A stretch of DNA of 64,000 nucleotides from Heterotrichella gracilis (GCA_032358255.1 JAULBX010027163.1:1-64000); one strand, 5' to 3'; positions 47,401 to 59,878 are shown, counted from the first letter of the stretch. Notes: generated by a model from the sequence alone, not told the origin. Numbers and translations: made by a program.

Positions 47401-50400
47401 CAACCGTGGCCTTGGCGATCAAGTCAAAGTACTGCAGGGCCAGCTGCGCATCTGTGACCATGTGCTTGCCCAGCAGCTCAATGGCCGCCTCGCGGACAGA
47501 GACTGCCTCATCCTGTGCAGGGGGAGGACAGAAGTTTATCAGCACAAAGTATGTTGGAGCATCATCATCAGTCCATACTTTTACACAGCGGGGCTCAAAA
47601 GTTTGCTACACGTTTTGAGACCAGGCGTGGGGATTCACCAATATACGGATCGGAATTTGTTGGCTATTTTAGCAAGCGCGAGCCTGCCCAGGGGCGGCAA
47701 ACAATGTATCGGTGCTGACCATCAATGCCATCCCTACCTCCAAGGTCTGGTTCACAGCTGCATGCACATCTTTGAGCTTGAGTACAGCGGTATCTGCTTC
47801 AATGATGGCAGCCAGAGCCTTCACAGCCTTGGACCGCACAGTTGCTCCCTGTGTCACACATAACGTTTCAAGTCTGAAGATGCCCCCAATTTGATGTGAT
47901 TTTGGGAATGAATGCATACAACGTCAAACGAACCTGCTTTTTGGGGTCAGTGGCATCCAGTAGCCATTTGAGAACTGTGGTGCGGCCCATGCCAAGCTGA
48001 CCTTGGAGCATCAGGAAGCGACCTAGTCTGCATGCGCCTGGGCCGTCCAATTCTACAGCAACACCACAGAGTGCACATTTGCAATGAGTGTGGATGGCGC
48101 AAAATTTAGGCGCACACAGCAGAATTGCAGCAATGTGAATGGGGAAACTTCCCAGCAGCCAATGAGCCGCCCATGGACTGCCAAGCAGATCTTAAAATTC
48201 AGTGCAGCCAATCCTCACACCTGTTTCGATCATCTGGTTGAGCTCCCTGCCATAGTCGATGTACGTCTTGAGCAGCTCAACCTGCTTCTCAGGAGGTTCC
48301 TGTGTGTTCCCAAAGGCAGAGAACTCATCAGCTGCCATCTGGCACAGCATGAAGGACTTCGCTGAGCAGCATGCAAAACTGTCACTTCTCCGCCGGTCGG
48401 ACAGGTAGTTCAGCAGCTGCTGTCGCGCTCCATCTGCCACGGCGTCCACGCCTGCTTCCTCCTCCTGCTCTGCTGATGTGGCCAAACCTACCCAGGAAAC
48501 TCATAACTTCAGTGTAAGGTTCGTGACAACAGGGCTACAGGATGAGCTTTCTGTGTCTGTGACTTCTTTATTTGAAAATGTTGAAGCCATTGCAGTGCTG
48601 CATCACTACATTTCTAGTCCTAGCTGAGCACATGCATTGACATGCGTACCATCTAGAGCCAGGTGCGTGATTGCTGCCATTTCCACATCCACATCTGCAG
48701 CATCCCTCCACAGCTTGGCAGCAGCAATTCCAATCAAATCCACTGCAATCTGCTTGACATTCGCTTCACTATGCCGCAGTCCCTTGCTGCCACCAAGGTT
48801 GATGAGGCACCTTGAGAGCAGCACCGGAGCTGCTGGGTACTCTGGCATGTCCAGCACACTCATCAGGTCTGCAATCAACGCAATGTCCCAGTAAGATGCC
48901 AACGTTGGTACATCCAAACCCGCAAGCCTGTTACACATGAGAATCTTACCCAGGAGGAGCTGCTCAAGCGCATTCTTGAAGTCCTGCTCTGTGTCAGACT
49001 TTTGTGAACGTGCGTTGGGAAGCCTGCACCCAAACCATCTTTAACACATGCATTCACAGATGAGATTGACCAAAATCGGCAGCAGTGGCAACAAAAATCA
49101 CCTGTCAAAGCAATGGTTCCAAAACGTGTCTGCCCAATGCAGCGACGGTGAAAAGCCATCCTTGTAGTGCTTGACATCTTGTTCAAGCTGCGGGAGCTCC
49201 ACCGCCACCTGCGCCAGTGATTCTTTGTCAGTTTCCACCATGCACGCCCTCCCATTCTGTTTTCATTACAATTTGCCTGGTGGTAGACTGCCTACAGCTT
49301 ACCTGGACAATGTTCAGCAACGTTGCTGTCACCATCTGTATGCTCTTCCTCCCGTTGTCATCCACAATGAAATCCCGCGTGACCTTTTTCATCCCCGCAA
49401 CGTGCGGCAGCACTCCGCTGCAGAACTCCTCCAAGATGCTTGTGCGCAATGTCTTGTGATGCTTGAACGCAGACACCACCACATCTGCATACAGCCATCG
49501 CAGTGCTCAGATGAAGGTATGGCTGACTGCCATGTACACACTTCACATATGCCTGCCTAAAACTGCCAGCCTTCAAAATGCCTGCCTACCATAACCATGT
49601 ATTTTTCACAAACCTGATGACTTGGTCTGCAGCAGTGGTAAGCCGTCCACAGTGAGCACATCCACAGCCAGCTTCACAAGCTGGTTGACAATGCTGGCAT
49701 CCAGCGTGATGGCACCCAACAGATCTGCCAGCAGCTGGTACGCTGTATCAAGCCGACTTGCCAGGGCATCCACTGCTCGCCTGCAGCAGTGGACAAAATT
49801 GATTCAAGAAGGTACGCATGACACCAATCTGTATGCATCATCGCAGGAGGACCATGTGCGTGCAACCGGTGAAAAGCTGTGTGGTTACCTGTCCTTGGCT
49901 GAAAGATTTTTCTTCTTCTCTTTCTGTTTCTTGCCACCTGCGAATGCATGATCATGTGAATCAACTGCCAAGGACCCTCCACCCTGTACTGTCAAGACAT
50001 TTGAAGTTGCTAACAGTTCAAAAACTACTGTGCAAGCACCACCATAATAATGCTCTTGGCACGGTCCATTCAACCAATTGTTCCTCAATTTCGGTCAATA
50101 TGCAGGATTGCTGACATCCCTTCCTTTTCGGGGCAAACCCGTTAGATGCATGCTGACACAGATATTAATAAGCATGGATGCCTTATGCGGATGTACACCC
50201 AATATGTGCTTGCCATGCAACAGTGAAGCCCAGACCGCATGAATCCAAAAGCCCATGCATGACCATTCCAACCCACCTGTGGATGGTCCTGCAACTTCTC
50301 TGGGCACGCTGGCAAAACGCGCATCATAGACTGCCAGGACGTTCTTGACGGTGAGATGCTTCACAAATCTGACCATTTCCATTATCAGATCCTCGTTGTA

Positions 50401-51642
50401 CAGCTCTGTTGGCAGCCTGGGGACCGCCATGACGTACAAGGACACTACACAGGCTTCCAAGGCATTGAGGGCCACATTGTAGGCTGCGAGGTCCACCTGG
50501 CATGCAGGGGATTGCAGCTGTTATGCAATAAGTGAAATTAAATGCACCCCATACGCCAAAACAGCACCCAGCCTACCTCTTCCCCGGCATGGAACAGCTC
50601 CGTGTAGATGGAATTGCCCGATTGCTGTAATTGATGGTGCAGCAATCTGAGGAGGGCGTGCAAGAGCTCAGCGGGTACCGAGCTGACAGCCCCAGCACCC
50701 CGGACTTTGAGGGTTTCTTCGCAAACCAGCTTGAGCTCATTCAGGCTCAGCACACGCAGCGGCACCGCTGGGCCACGAGAGCTGCTTGGAGCATTCTCAT
50801 CATAATCCGTGAAGGCTTTCAAAAACGTGCAGTACTTCCCTGAAATTTGGCACAGCATTCTGTCAGGGCAAGGCGGTTGAATGACCCCATACTAGGGTTT
50901 CACAAAGTGACTGCACTTGCCTGCAATGGCCTGCTTGTCGATAAGCTGCGGCTGCACTGCGCTGTGCCTTATCAGCCTCCTTCCAGTCGGCAGAGGTTGG
51001 GCCTGCTGACACAAAATTGTCATTCGCTGTGCCTGGCATGCCTGCATGAAGGCTATGAGGGCGTTGCCATAATGCATGCATATAAAGCTTACCTGTGCTC
51101 TCGGTTGTCTGACTGGTTCGTCCTTGATGGGTACGGCTGCAGGCGACTGATGAGTGGGAGAGGGGATACCAACTGCAAAAGGACGCCAGGTTCAGTGAAC
51201 CCGTCGTAGATACCAGGTTGTCACACAACGCTGCGAAGGCCCCACCCACCTGTGTGCGAGCTTGTGAAGATGCCCGGGCTGATCGCGTTCAACTGCTGCT
51301 GAATGAAGGTGCTGGGTGTGGCATCAGTCGTTTGTTCTTGTCGAAACCGACTGCAAAAGGAACACTCCTTGAGTATGGCCACTGATGGGGTGCGAACTTA
51401 TCTTTTTCCCCAGACGCTACTTACAGGTCGCAGGTGTCTACCAGGCTGAGCTGCTGTTGAACTGCCAGCAGCACTTCAGGCTTGTCTGCGACTATTTGCT
51501 GTGCCTGTGCTTGGCTGCCCTCGTCTATCAGCTGCGTTTCACCTGGAGCAGGTGCTACCGGAAAATTTAGAATGGGTAGGATGTTGGTGTACCAGAGGTT
51601 GGCGACGTTCCTGGTGGGCAGCTGCTGGAAAGGGTCCGCCAT
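41495..51642 (-). CDS. SCC2: Sister chromatid cohesion protein SCC2 / NIPBL, cohesin loader
   Basis: SCC2 with SCC4 loads the cohesin ring onto chromosomes and stimulates its ATPase. The gene is cut into about 34 exons. The N-terminus [20 protein letters not shown] begins at 51642 (exon 51642-51425). HEAT-repeat exons follow. The strongest matches to the family are [14 protein letters not shown] and [18 protein letters not shown] (exon within about 47310-47520), [20 protein letters not shown] (about 45320-45150), and [20 protein letters not shown] plus [13 protein letters not shown] (about 43970-43720). [26 protein letters not shown] (exon 43503-43356) belongs to the C-terminal Nipped-B domain. 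Last exons in phase: 42995-42761, 42479-42358, 42122-42002, 41818-41727 and 41593-41495. The basic, disordered tail contains [10 protein letters not shown] and SRKRSK. Exon 4 (about 51007-50921) may use a GC-AG intron. Total length was not fixed because not every internal junction was checked. Confidence 0.9.
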
Positions 51643-52075
51643 TTCATCCCCCAAGAAGGTCTCACAGCACGGACATCATGAAAGTGTCTGTTACAGGTAG
51701 TGCAAGGGGTTCGAGCCCACTTGGCCCACGAAGCATGGTGGCTAAGGATCAGGCAGTGTATTGAGCCAGGCCGTCGATGTACCAAAGGGCCACGTTGTAC
51801 AGGAAAAGTTACAGAACACTGTCGAGCACTGGGCCCTTTTCTGTTGCCAATACCACACCAACAAACTCGCTGAGTGGTTATGTGTTTAAATGATTGGACT
51901 GCTGCAGAACCTCGAGTACTAAAAACCCTAAACGCTAAACCCCAGCAACCCATAGAAAAAACTGGGTAACTTGTGGACCACCAGGGTATTTCAGGGAGGA
52001 AAACAAAGACAGGTAACACCCACAAGAAACTGACGCTGTCAAAGTGGAAGGTACGAACAGTAGCTTTTCAAATAC
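51643..52075. other. SCC2 upstream region; no gene seen
   Basis: Short gap between two genes on the same strand. It has a CCCTAAA-like run at about 51923-51942. Confidence 0.5.
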
Positions 52076-52080
52076 TTACA
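52076..52080 (-). promoter_or_regulatory. Putative TGTAA polyadenylation signal of the aprataxin-like gene
   Basis: TTACA on the + strand (TGTAA on the - strand) lies 143 nt past the stop at 52223. Confidence 0.3.
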
Positions 52081-52222
52081 AAAAAGCACAGGCACAGGGT
52101 TTATTCACGATAATGTACGCAAACCACTACTGACAAAAATGCCCTCACAGGCACAGATACACAGGCAGTCTGCCAAACGCCCTCAGACCCAAAGCTTCAA
52201 TACTGCCAACACAAGCTTTTGT

Positions 52223-55200
52223 TCATTTGCAGGTGGACAGGTGGGCCTTCAGCGTTGGCATGTTCTTGATGGCCTGCCCACAGCGGTGGCACACCATGCT
52301 CGCTCGCAGCAACTGCTCCCTGGCTGGCACATTTATAACCAGACGCCCAGCTGGGGACTGTAGTTGCTGCACAACACCATCCACATCCAGAAAGAAAGCT
52401 GTTGTAAAAGAGTTCCAGTGCTTCTTCGTCTTCAGGCTTTGGGAGTCAAAGTCCTGGGGGTGCATAGGAATGATGTCAGCCTTGTTGCACAGGAGTTGAA
52501 CAAGGATATTTCAGCAACCACAAACTCAACAAACTAAGAGTGGGGTAGCCATCCATCGGTGCACATTGTGTTGGAAAGTGACAAGCACAGCATGGAATAG
52601 TAACCCATTTCGGCGTGGAATCCTGACCTGGCTGATGACGTGCATGTGGAGTTGAGCCATTGATGGAACGCTGTGGAAGCCCATGCGGAACGTCAACCCA
52701 GGCGTGAATGCCTGTACATTGGCTATCCATTGCTGGCCCACATCCTGCACAATCAACAGGTTGGTAGTTTCACTACTGCTCAGAAATACATCTCGCTCTG
52801 CGTGCCAATTGCATGATATGCATCGCTCCCTCAAAACCTCTTTGACCTAGTGATTTTGCCATCACTAGGTCAAAGAGGTTTTGAGGGAGCAATGCAGAGT
52901 TGCAGGTGCTGCGCATGCAGATCAATGGCACTGCAGATCGAACGCTGGTGGTCAATGGCCATTCTTACCTTCATGTGAAGAAGTAGGGGCACGTGTGAAG
53001 CCCGGAGATCTGACGGTCCATCCAAGGCAGGGTCCCGTGCAATGACCAGTGCATGGAACATAGCCTTGGGAAATTTGTCCTTGATGCGCACACACTGCTC
53101 GTCATAATACAAGTCCAGGCTTGGATCCCTGAAACTGCACAGCATGCGCCACCTCTCATCAGTGTGTTGCCATTGCCTAGAAGAGCAAACTCCCAGGGGG
53201 CTCATGCTATTTCATAGATGCAAGTTGTGGTCGCATCACCTGTCAGGTCTTGCAGCAATCCTCTTCAGCTCATCCAGCCAGTGCACACCGCCGAATGCAT
53301 GGGCCTTGTGTTGCTCTGCAGGACATCAAATGCCAATCAAGATCCATAGCCAACGCGGGATTGAATTTTTGTTGGTGAGCCGACAAAAACTCCAGCTGGG
53401 GGTAAATGCGGACACTGGGTACAAAACTCAATTGGGAGCACAGCCTGTGTCGAAGCTAGACTGTGATAGTGCTGGAATCTGGCGATCTGCAATGAGGTCA
53501 CCCTCCTTGTTCAGGGATCAGCACACCACCAGCATGCCTGTACTGACGCCCTCACCTACATGTGCACCCCCTGCCTTGCCAGTTGACTGCGTGGGGAGAG
53601 CCGCAGCCTTGTGCACACTGCCCATCAACATCGCAAAGGCATTGGGCTGAGCAGCATCCGTCTGCCCCACACCCTGCGCCAGAGAGCTGCTGGTTGCTGC
53701 ATCGAGCCCTGATGCATGTTTAGCTGCCTTGCTGGCACGATCAGTGGGGGCATCTGCCAATGGTGAGCCCCGCTTTGTGGGTCCTGCTGCGGTCAGAGGT
53801 GCACTGGCAGGCTGTACCGTAGGCGCGGGGCTGGTGGAAAGTTGCGATTGCCGCATCCAGTGTTGCAGGGCGGCGGAGACCTGTGCGTCTGTGTTGCATA
53901 CCTGTGTGAAGACACAAACACTGCTTGCTTTGGGACACGTACGCCACATTATCATCAGGAACCAGCAGCCGGCCACTGTGCAGCAAGCAGCAGAACGGTC
54001 AACACCAGAACAATAGCAGGTCAAGCAACATTTTTGTATGCAATCACCACCGCATATGGTGCACGTGGCAGCACAGTACAAATACAAGGCCAATCACCAC
54101 GCGTACCGTCACGCTGGCAAAGCCCTCTGACACCTGCGGTGGGCCAGCTTTCTGCATGCTGTTGAACATCCTGTGGACAACCCCAGCGGCTGATTTGCCC
54201 TGCACGCCTCCCTCGTGGTCCACCCTGCCAGCCACTCGCTCCGCACAGGTCTTGGCTGGTATCAGCAGCATGATGGCGTGCACCTGCAGCATGGAAAACA
54301 CCCAATCATTTGTGACGTTGGGTGACTGGGCAGAGGCAAGGAATTATGGCCTACATTACGGCCCAGTATCAAGGCTATTCGTTTTTTAAAGAGTCACAAA
54401 TGAGTTTTTTTCTGTTTTATTTTTATTCATTTCCAAATACAGATATAACAGAGACATAAAAAAGAAAGGTTCAATGGGCAGGGAAAAACAACCCTTGGTA
54501 CATACAGGGAGCCCGCACCTGGACTCCTCGCCGCTGCGCAAGGCGCACAAAGTCTGCACGCTGCTCTTTGTCAAAGTTGCACCGGTCAATGAGGCAACTG
54601 CAGCCCTGGATCAGGGCTTTGGCTGCAGCGACTACGCAATCCTCTCGGGTGCCCTTGCGCCCCTCGCCAATGGTATCCTGCATGCACCCTTTGTGTCAGA
54701 TGTCGCCCAATCCAATGGTAGTGGCTTGGCTGCCATGGGGATGGCATGCACCGTGGTTGCATAGCTGGATCGCAACAAGCGCAGACCCAGAGTTGGCAAA
54801 TACCGTGCTGGGGACACCCAAGGATGCTTGATGTCGTGGAAATGAGATAAGGTTGCGACATTGTCCGTCCAGCAATGCTACGGCGCTGCCGGTGGACCTT
54901 GGATCGTGCAAGATAATCATACCATGCGATGCAGTGACAGGGCATGATGTGGTCACCCAACTTTGACTGCTCATTTGGCTACATTGGTGAAATGCATGTA
55001 ATGAATCAAACTGACTTCCAGGCGACCCGCTGCAGGCCAAGCGCACCTGGTTCACGCGCACCCACCGCCCTGGCGCATGCTCCTGCAGCCTGGCGCAGAA
55101 CGTGCTCTTGCCAGCTCCAGGAGCGCCAACCAACATGAGCATCACGGGAGGGACGGGATCCCTCGTGTCCCCACTGCCAGGGCCTGGCTCACCACCCACC

Positions 55201-55990
55201 GCTGATGAAATTGGCTGACCAGGCATGGTTAGCTCCCCTGGGCTCGTACTTGCAGGTGCATGGCTGCCTTGGGAAGCTTCCCTGTGGCTTGATGTGGGGT
55301 CGGTGTCATGGTTGCTATCTGGCGGGGCTGCCGAGGAGCTGGGGTTGAGGCTGCTTGGTGATTGCAACAGAGCAAGATGGGGGGCGCTAGCTGGCGGCGG
55401 CGGCGTTGAAGTCGTCGGTTGGGACTGCGTGGGGCCTGGTGCAGCTGGAAGCTGTACAGTGATGCAGTCTGTCAGGTCCTTTGGGTACAAACTGATTCTG
55501 TCGCCGGAGGTTAGCTGTGTAGCTTTCCCTGCACCCATCATGGACTGTTGGTCGGCTTTGGTGTAGTGCAACATCAACAAGTGGAGGAAAATGCTTGGCA
55601 AAAAAATTGGGAGGCAATGCATTGAAAATTCAATGAATGCATTCACAAGGGTTGAGGGCCACTGGTTGGCTCTGAGGGTTGAAGGGCGCATACCATGCTC
55701 CAAGTAGTGAACGCCTGAGGAGGTTTGAATGCAGACGGGGTTGGGGCCTATTACACGCAACGTAGCACTTTTCCCGCCGTCTTCAAGAGAAACTGAACAG
55801 TGCTCCCTGCGCAGTAGAAAACGAGGGTGGCATACGTTCAATGCGTTGCATGCTCAATTGGGGTAGAGGGGACCCACCTGCTAACGTACACAGCCTCTAT
55901 CCGTGCCTTGACGTGAGACCGTCCCAAATTCAGGGGATTTCCAGGTGCAAGAGCCAGCACGCGCCCAGAGGAAAGTGCCATAGTCGCCAT
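52223..55990 (-). CDS. FHA / P-loop kinase / aprataxin HIT / zinc-finger DNA-repair protein
   Basis: Ten exons join in phase: 55990-55878, 55806-55694, 55528-55047, 54677-54519, 54283-54107, 53901-53556, 53315-53240, 53176-52969, 52744-52628 and 52453-52223, giving 673 aa. An FHA fold is seen at residues 1-90 (NLGRSHVKARIEAVYVSRRE; TSGDRISLYP). A Pro/Ser-rich linker leads to a P-loop kinase with Walker A GAPGAGKS (about 210-217), CLIDRCNFDKEQR and PAKTCAERVAGR. A disordered stretch with a NAFAMLM motif follows, then the aprataxin HIT domain (MFHALVIARDP; QLHMHVISQ; KKHWNSF). The catalytic His is about 591; the first His of the HxHxH triad is Gln. The C-terminus is a C2HC finger (CHRCGQ...HLSTC). 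Aprataxin removes AMP from abortive ligation ends; PNKP-like kinases phosphorylate 5' ends. Plant relatives (the bHLH140 type) also join kinase and aprataxin. No macro domain is seen here, whereas plants have one. Confidence 0.88.
52819..52896. repeat. Foldback with 30-bp perfect arms in an intron
   Basis: Arms 52825-52854 and 52861-52890 are exact reverse complements with a 6-nt loop. One mismatch further out, about five more bases pair on each side. It lies in intron 8 of the aprataxin-like gene, close to the donor of exon 8, so it could influence splicing or release a hairpin RNA. Confidence 0.92.
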
Positions 55991-56365
55991 GCCAACAGTG
56001 TCATTCGCGATATGCATGCATTGTCATGTATGGCGGGAAAGGCCCTGGTACAAAAGATTGTGCAGTTGCGATGCCGACTTGCCTCTGTAATCCAGCGATT
56101 TTGTGCACTGTTGCAGTTAAGGAAGCATAACCTGATAAGACAACTATTTTGCTGTCGGGCGCACATGCATGCATTGCAATTCTCCCCTCGCTCCACCAGT
56201 GCAGTACTCCCCCTCGCCACACCGTGCCGTAGCCCCAAACAACCGCAAGAAAGCACTGTGCACCCACCATTGGCACCGTTTTCCTCCCGTCTGCACCTTC
56301 TGACTTTCAAGAGTGCGCCTATTGCGACACACCCCATTCCTCCGCCGCCGCACATAATTTTCAAG
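55991..56365. promoter_or_regulatory. 375-bp head-to-head promoter region
   Basis: The start codons of the aprataxin-like gene (left) and the micro-protein gene (right) are 375 bp apart on opposite strands, so the two must share or divide this segment as promoter. No TATA box is asserted. Confidence 0.55.
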
Positions 56366-56752
56366 ATGATTTACGACGTGAACTCCCAGCTGTTCCGCTC
56401 GTTCCTGGCCAGTGGCGGTGGTAACCGCGGACCAGCCGTCCAGTACGTATTCTATCATTTGTCTAGCTGTTGCACCCCCTGCCAGTTGTTGACTTCGTTG
56501 TCCATATGCATGCATATGCTTGGTGGCTAGGCTGGACAATCATATACTTACGGAATACGTGGTAAAACTTTACTGGAATTACTGCACTGCACCATTGCAG
56601 TACGCCCAATGTCACTGCAGTGCACTGTGATTACCACTAGTACACACGTAACCCAGCCCTCCTGAGTGGTTTGCATGTGTGTGCACAGGAAGGACAACAG
56701 GAAGGGAGCAGGCGAGAAGGCCAGTGCCAACAAGCCTCCTATGATGGAGTAG
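56366..56752 (+). CDS. Conserved 46-aa plant-type micro-protein
   Basis: Two exons (56366-56442 and 56689-56752) join in phase to give 46 residues. The N-terminus MIYDVNSQLFRSFLASGGG and the Lys-rich C-terminus ending KASANKPPMME resemble, as I recall, a small uncharacterised land-plant protein with a DVNSPLFRSFL start and an ASENKP ending. That would make it an ancient green-lineage micro-protein rather than a chance ORF. There is no signal peptide or membrane span; it is hydrophilic, probably disordered at the C-terminus, and of unknown function. The Kozak context 'aagATGat' is ordinary. Confidence 0.72.
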
Positions 56753-57672
56753 CCAGCCTGTAGTCGGGAGAAAGCTGGTTGTCTACAGCGGCAGCAAGCA
56801 GCGCTCCAAGCGCCTTTGGGGAGGAAAGAAGCAGAGGCAGTACCTTTTGCTTCAAAAAGGCACTATGTCGCTGGAACTTGTCCAATCTGCACAGCCTCCA
56901 TGGGGTGGTATCCACAAGCTCCAGCTGTTGCAAGGGAAACAGTGGTTTCAGCAGTTGCGTGCGTCCTATTCTCACCTGCTTGAAAGGCCGAAGCAGCACG
57001 TTTGGACAAACACTTGTCACTTTTACCTTGTGAACTGGTGAAGTCCGTCACGTCTCGGCAGATAACCTGACAGCAACACCTAGAAGCATCTTGACACACC
57101 CCTGGGCTTTGCATCCACAGTGGTTCTTGGTGGAAGCAGTGTCCCCTTGTGCTAGCTTGTAACACTCGCCAGCGCCACCTTGGAATGGTTTCATACTTCC
57201 ACGTGTATATGTGATTGTGGGCATACACAATTGCACCTGCTTGTGTCCTTCTCGTTTGCAGACACTGGAGCCACCGATGCAGCGTGCGTTTGTACCCCAT
57301 AAGTCCTTAGCAAGACCCTAACACAGGGTTTACGCCAGCGGCTCACCATGCATTGCAACTCATGCAACCTCCCAACGCCACCCCAACTTTTAAACGCATG
57401 GAATTTCGGGAGGGCGTTGGGTTGCAGATGGTTGTACCCATCACGGTAACTCCTTTAGCAAAACCCTTACAGAGGGGGTTTACGTAGGAGTGTTCTACGG
57501 TAGTGAAAATAAACGGGGACACTCTACGACCACCAACGCATCGAGAAGCGTTGTGAAGCAAGCACGACGCAAAGCCAGACGTCAAACAAGACAACCAGCA
57601 GCAGTCGTTGATGACATAACCCAGGTGGTTGATTTGTCTAAACTCGTCGCGATGGTAGTTCTCGCAACCACT
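56753..57672. other. Intergenic; two related short stem-loop repeats
   Basis: No gene is seen. 57304-57338 and 57449-57486 are imperfect copies of a sequence that can fold on itself (AAACCC ... GGGTTT type). The 5' untranslated region of the rhodanese gene probably begins near the right end; an in-frame open stretch extends back to 57490. Confidence 0.5.
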
Positions 57673-59878
57673 ATGGCTACCCCCATCACATCTGCCAATC
57701 CTTGCTCCAGCTCCAGTCGTCCTAGAACAACAGCGCGGCGCTTGGGCACGACGCCGCAAGCCAGAAGGAGGGCTCTTTCATCGCACAGGTGCCTTTTCCT
57801 TCCCGTTCATCTCGCTGAATCTTGTCGTTTTGTCTACCACACATGTAATGCATGCATGCATAAACAGAATTTTTTGTGAGTTGGGCTCACCTGGTGAAGT
57901 TACGGTTGAAATTACTTCGTTTATCAATCCATGGTGCGCAGTACGCCTGCTTGCATGTACCCACAGGTATGCGGTGTGGGCACTCACACAGAATGAGTTG
58001 TTGTAAACGAACACTGGGTCAAGCAAACCTTGGGTCCTTTGCAGGCTCGTGGTGAAAGCAACGGTGCAAACAGATGACCGTGGCTCAAGCGGGCTGGACG
58101 TTGACGGCAACAGGCCGACCTCCAAAAGGGGATGGGCGATAATTGTCAACACCCTCAAGGACAGCAACGTACGTCACCCAGGACTGCCCTTGCACCAAAT
58201 CAGCTGAATAAGCCCAAGCTTGAGCTCTTTCACTGTTGGTGAAGATCCTATTGTGGCTGGTTTTGAGCATCATTTCCAACAGACGGTGGTGTGGGTGGAT
58301 ATAAGGTGTAAACCCACTGGCGCCCTCACGTACATAGATAGCGCACAGCGCATCTCAGCGTCCTGAACCACCTGGGTTGCATCCAGACAGGCATGCATTC
58401 CAGTAACAGGTTGGCATACTTGCGCCTTTACTTGTACTGCAAGTACAGCCACAATGACAATCCATGCAATCACGTCGTGCTTGATTTCGCGCAGAAATGT
58501 GTATAGTTTTCATACAAACGTATTGCTGCTGCAGGTGAAGCTGGTTGCTGGCCAGGAGCTCAAGTTTGCACAGGCCCGAGGCGTGACTGTGGTGGACATC
58601 CGACCCGAGTCAGAGTACGAGGCCTCACACATCCCTGGCGCAGTGAACGTGCCGCTGTACCAACTGATCAGCGGTAAGACTTCGATGTAGTAGAAGTGAA
58701 GCATGCACACGTGGTGTCCTTGATTGGGCATCAGGCTGGATCCGGTTCTGAGCTGGTATGCGCTGTCCATGGAATGAGCGCTGGTAACATGGACATGTCA
58801 CATGTTGCAATCTGCAGCGTAGCTCCGATGGGAGTGCATGGTTGATAGGTACTGCGGGTTACCGTGTTTTCTTTCTATATCCATGAAGTAAGGAAAGTGG
58901 GGGAAAATATGCGGCGTGGCGATCTCTTATTTCCTTCTAGGGGTAAATCGTGCCCTCATGAGCATGCACATGCCCCACCGCAGGCTGGAGCGCACGCCAG
59001 ATCGCTCGCCGGGCAGGGTTTGCCTTCTTTGGCGTGCTGAACGGCACTGAAAAGAACCCCAACTTCAACGAGATGCTGGAGGCGGCCCTCCCAGACAAGG
59101 GTGCACCTGTGATCTTGTACTGCAACATGGGCGGCACACTTGACCCCTCAGAGAGCAGCGGGCAAGGCATCCAGTCCAGGTATGCAGCGATTGTCATGTG
59201 AATCACCCCTGTGTGCATGGCCACGTCGTGGTACTGGGGCTGTGCTGCATGTATGCGAGAGGGAGAGAGGCATGGAATGGTAGAGTGATTGGCGGGTGGG
59301 AGTGGGGGTGGGTGGCTGCGCCTGGAATGCACTGCATTACTGGATAGCAGAGGCCACACCAGCTGTATGGGGCTTGCATACGGTGCTGCTTGCAGGGGGC
59401 ACTTTTGTGATGAACCCTGTGCGTGCAAAACCACAGTGACGTCTGTCTGGGCGGCAACTTCAACCCTCATGCCAACGGTACCTGCCCAGCGTGTGTGCAA
59501 TCAATCCAGTTCCAATCAGTGACGAATTGAATGCAGTTTACTGGGAGTGCAATCGTATCCTGTTGATACCGGATGAAGGTGCTCTATGTAGTACATAGTA
59601 GCTAAAACGCTCTTGGAACATGACGCACCCAATGCAAATGGCGTAAACGTATGATGCCCATCCTCGTCGTCTGCCAGGTCAGCTACCTGTGTTGGTTTGT
59701 AAATAATTTTATATCAAATTTTTACTTTTTGCTGGCATGCAGGTCACTGACTGGCGCGTATGAGCTGGTCCGGGAGGGGTTCAAGAACGTGTCGGTGCTG
59801 TCTGGTGGCTTCTCTGAGTGGAAACGCAACGGGCGGGCAGTGGCAGGAGCAGACGGTGATGAGCCTGACGAGGAGTGA
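57673..59878 (+). CDS. STR14: Rhodanese-like protein, chloroplast STR14 type
   Basis: Five exons join in phase: 57673-57788, 58045-58168, 58535-58673, 58984-59179 and 59743-59878, giving 236 aa. The start MATPITSANPCSSSSRPRTT gives a Ser/Arg/Thr-rich plastid transit peptide; earlier in-frame ATGs at 57652 and 57490 are possible. The mature part is one rhodanese domain: VTVVDIRPESEYEASHIPGA, then WSAWQIARRAGFAFFGVLNG, LYCNMGGTLDP with the active-site Cys at about residue 173, GIQSRSLTGAYELVREGF, and LSGGFSEWKRNG. The WxAWxIARRxGFAFFG insert is typical of Arabidopsis STR14 (At4g27700). Rhodaneses move sulfane sulfur, but the physiological role of STR14 is not settled. TGTAA occurs 97 nt after the stop, within or after a duplicated 3' block. 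Confidence 0.9.

Noticed and set aside
59651-59878. A separate small gene starting at ATG 59651
   Set aside because: It is intron read-through into the last rhodanese exon, which begins at the acceptor 59743.
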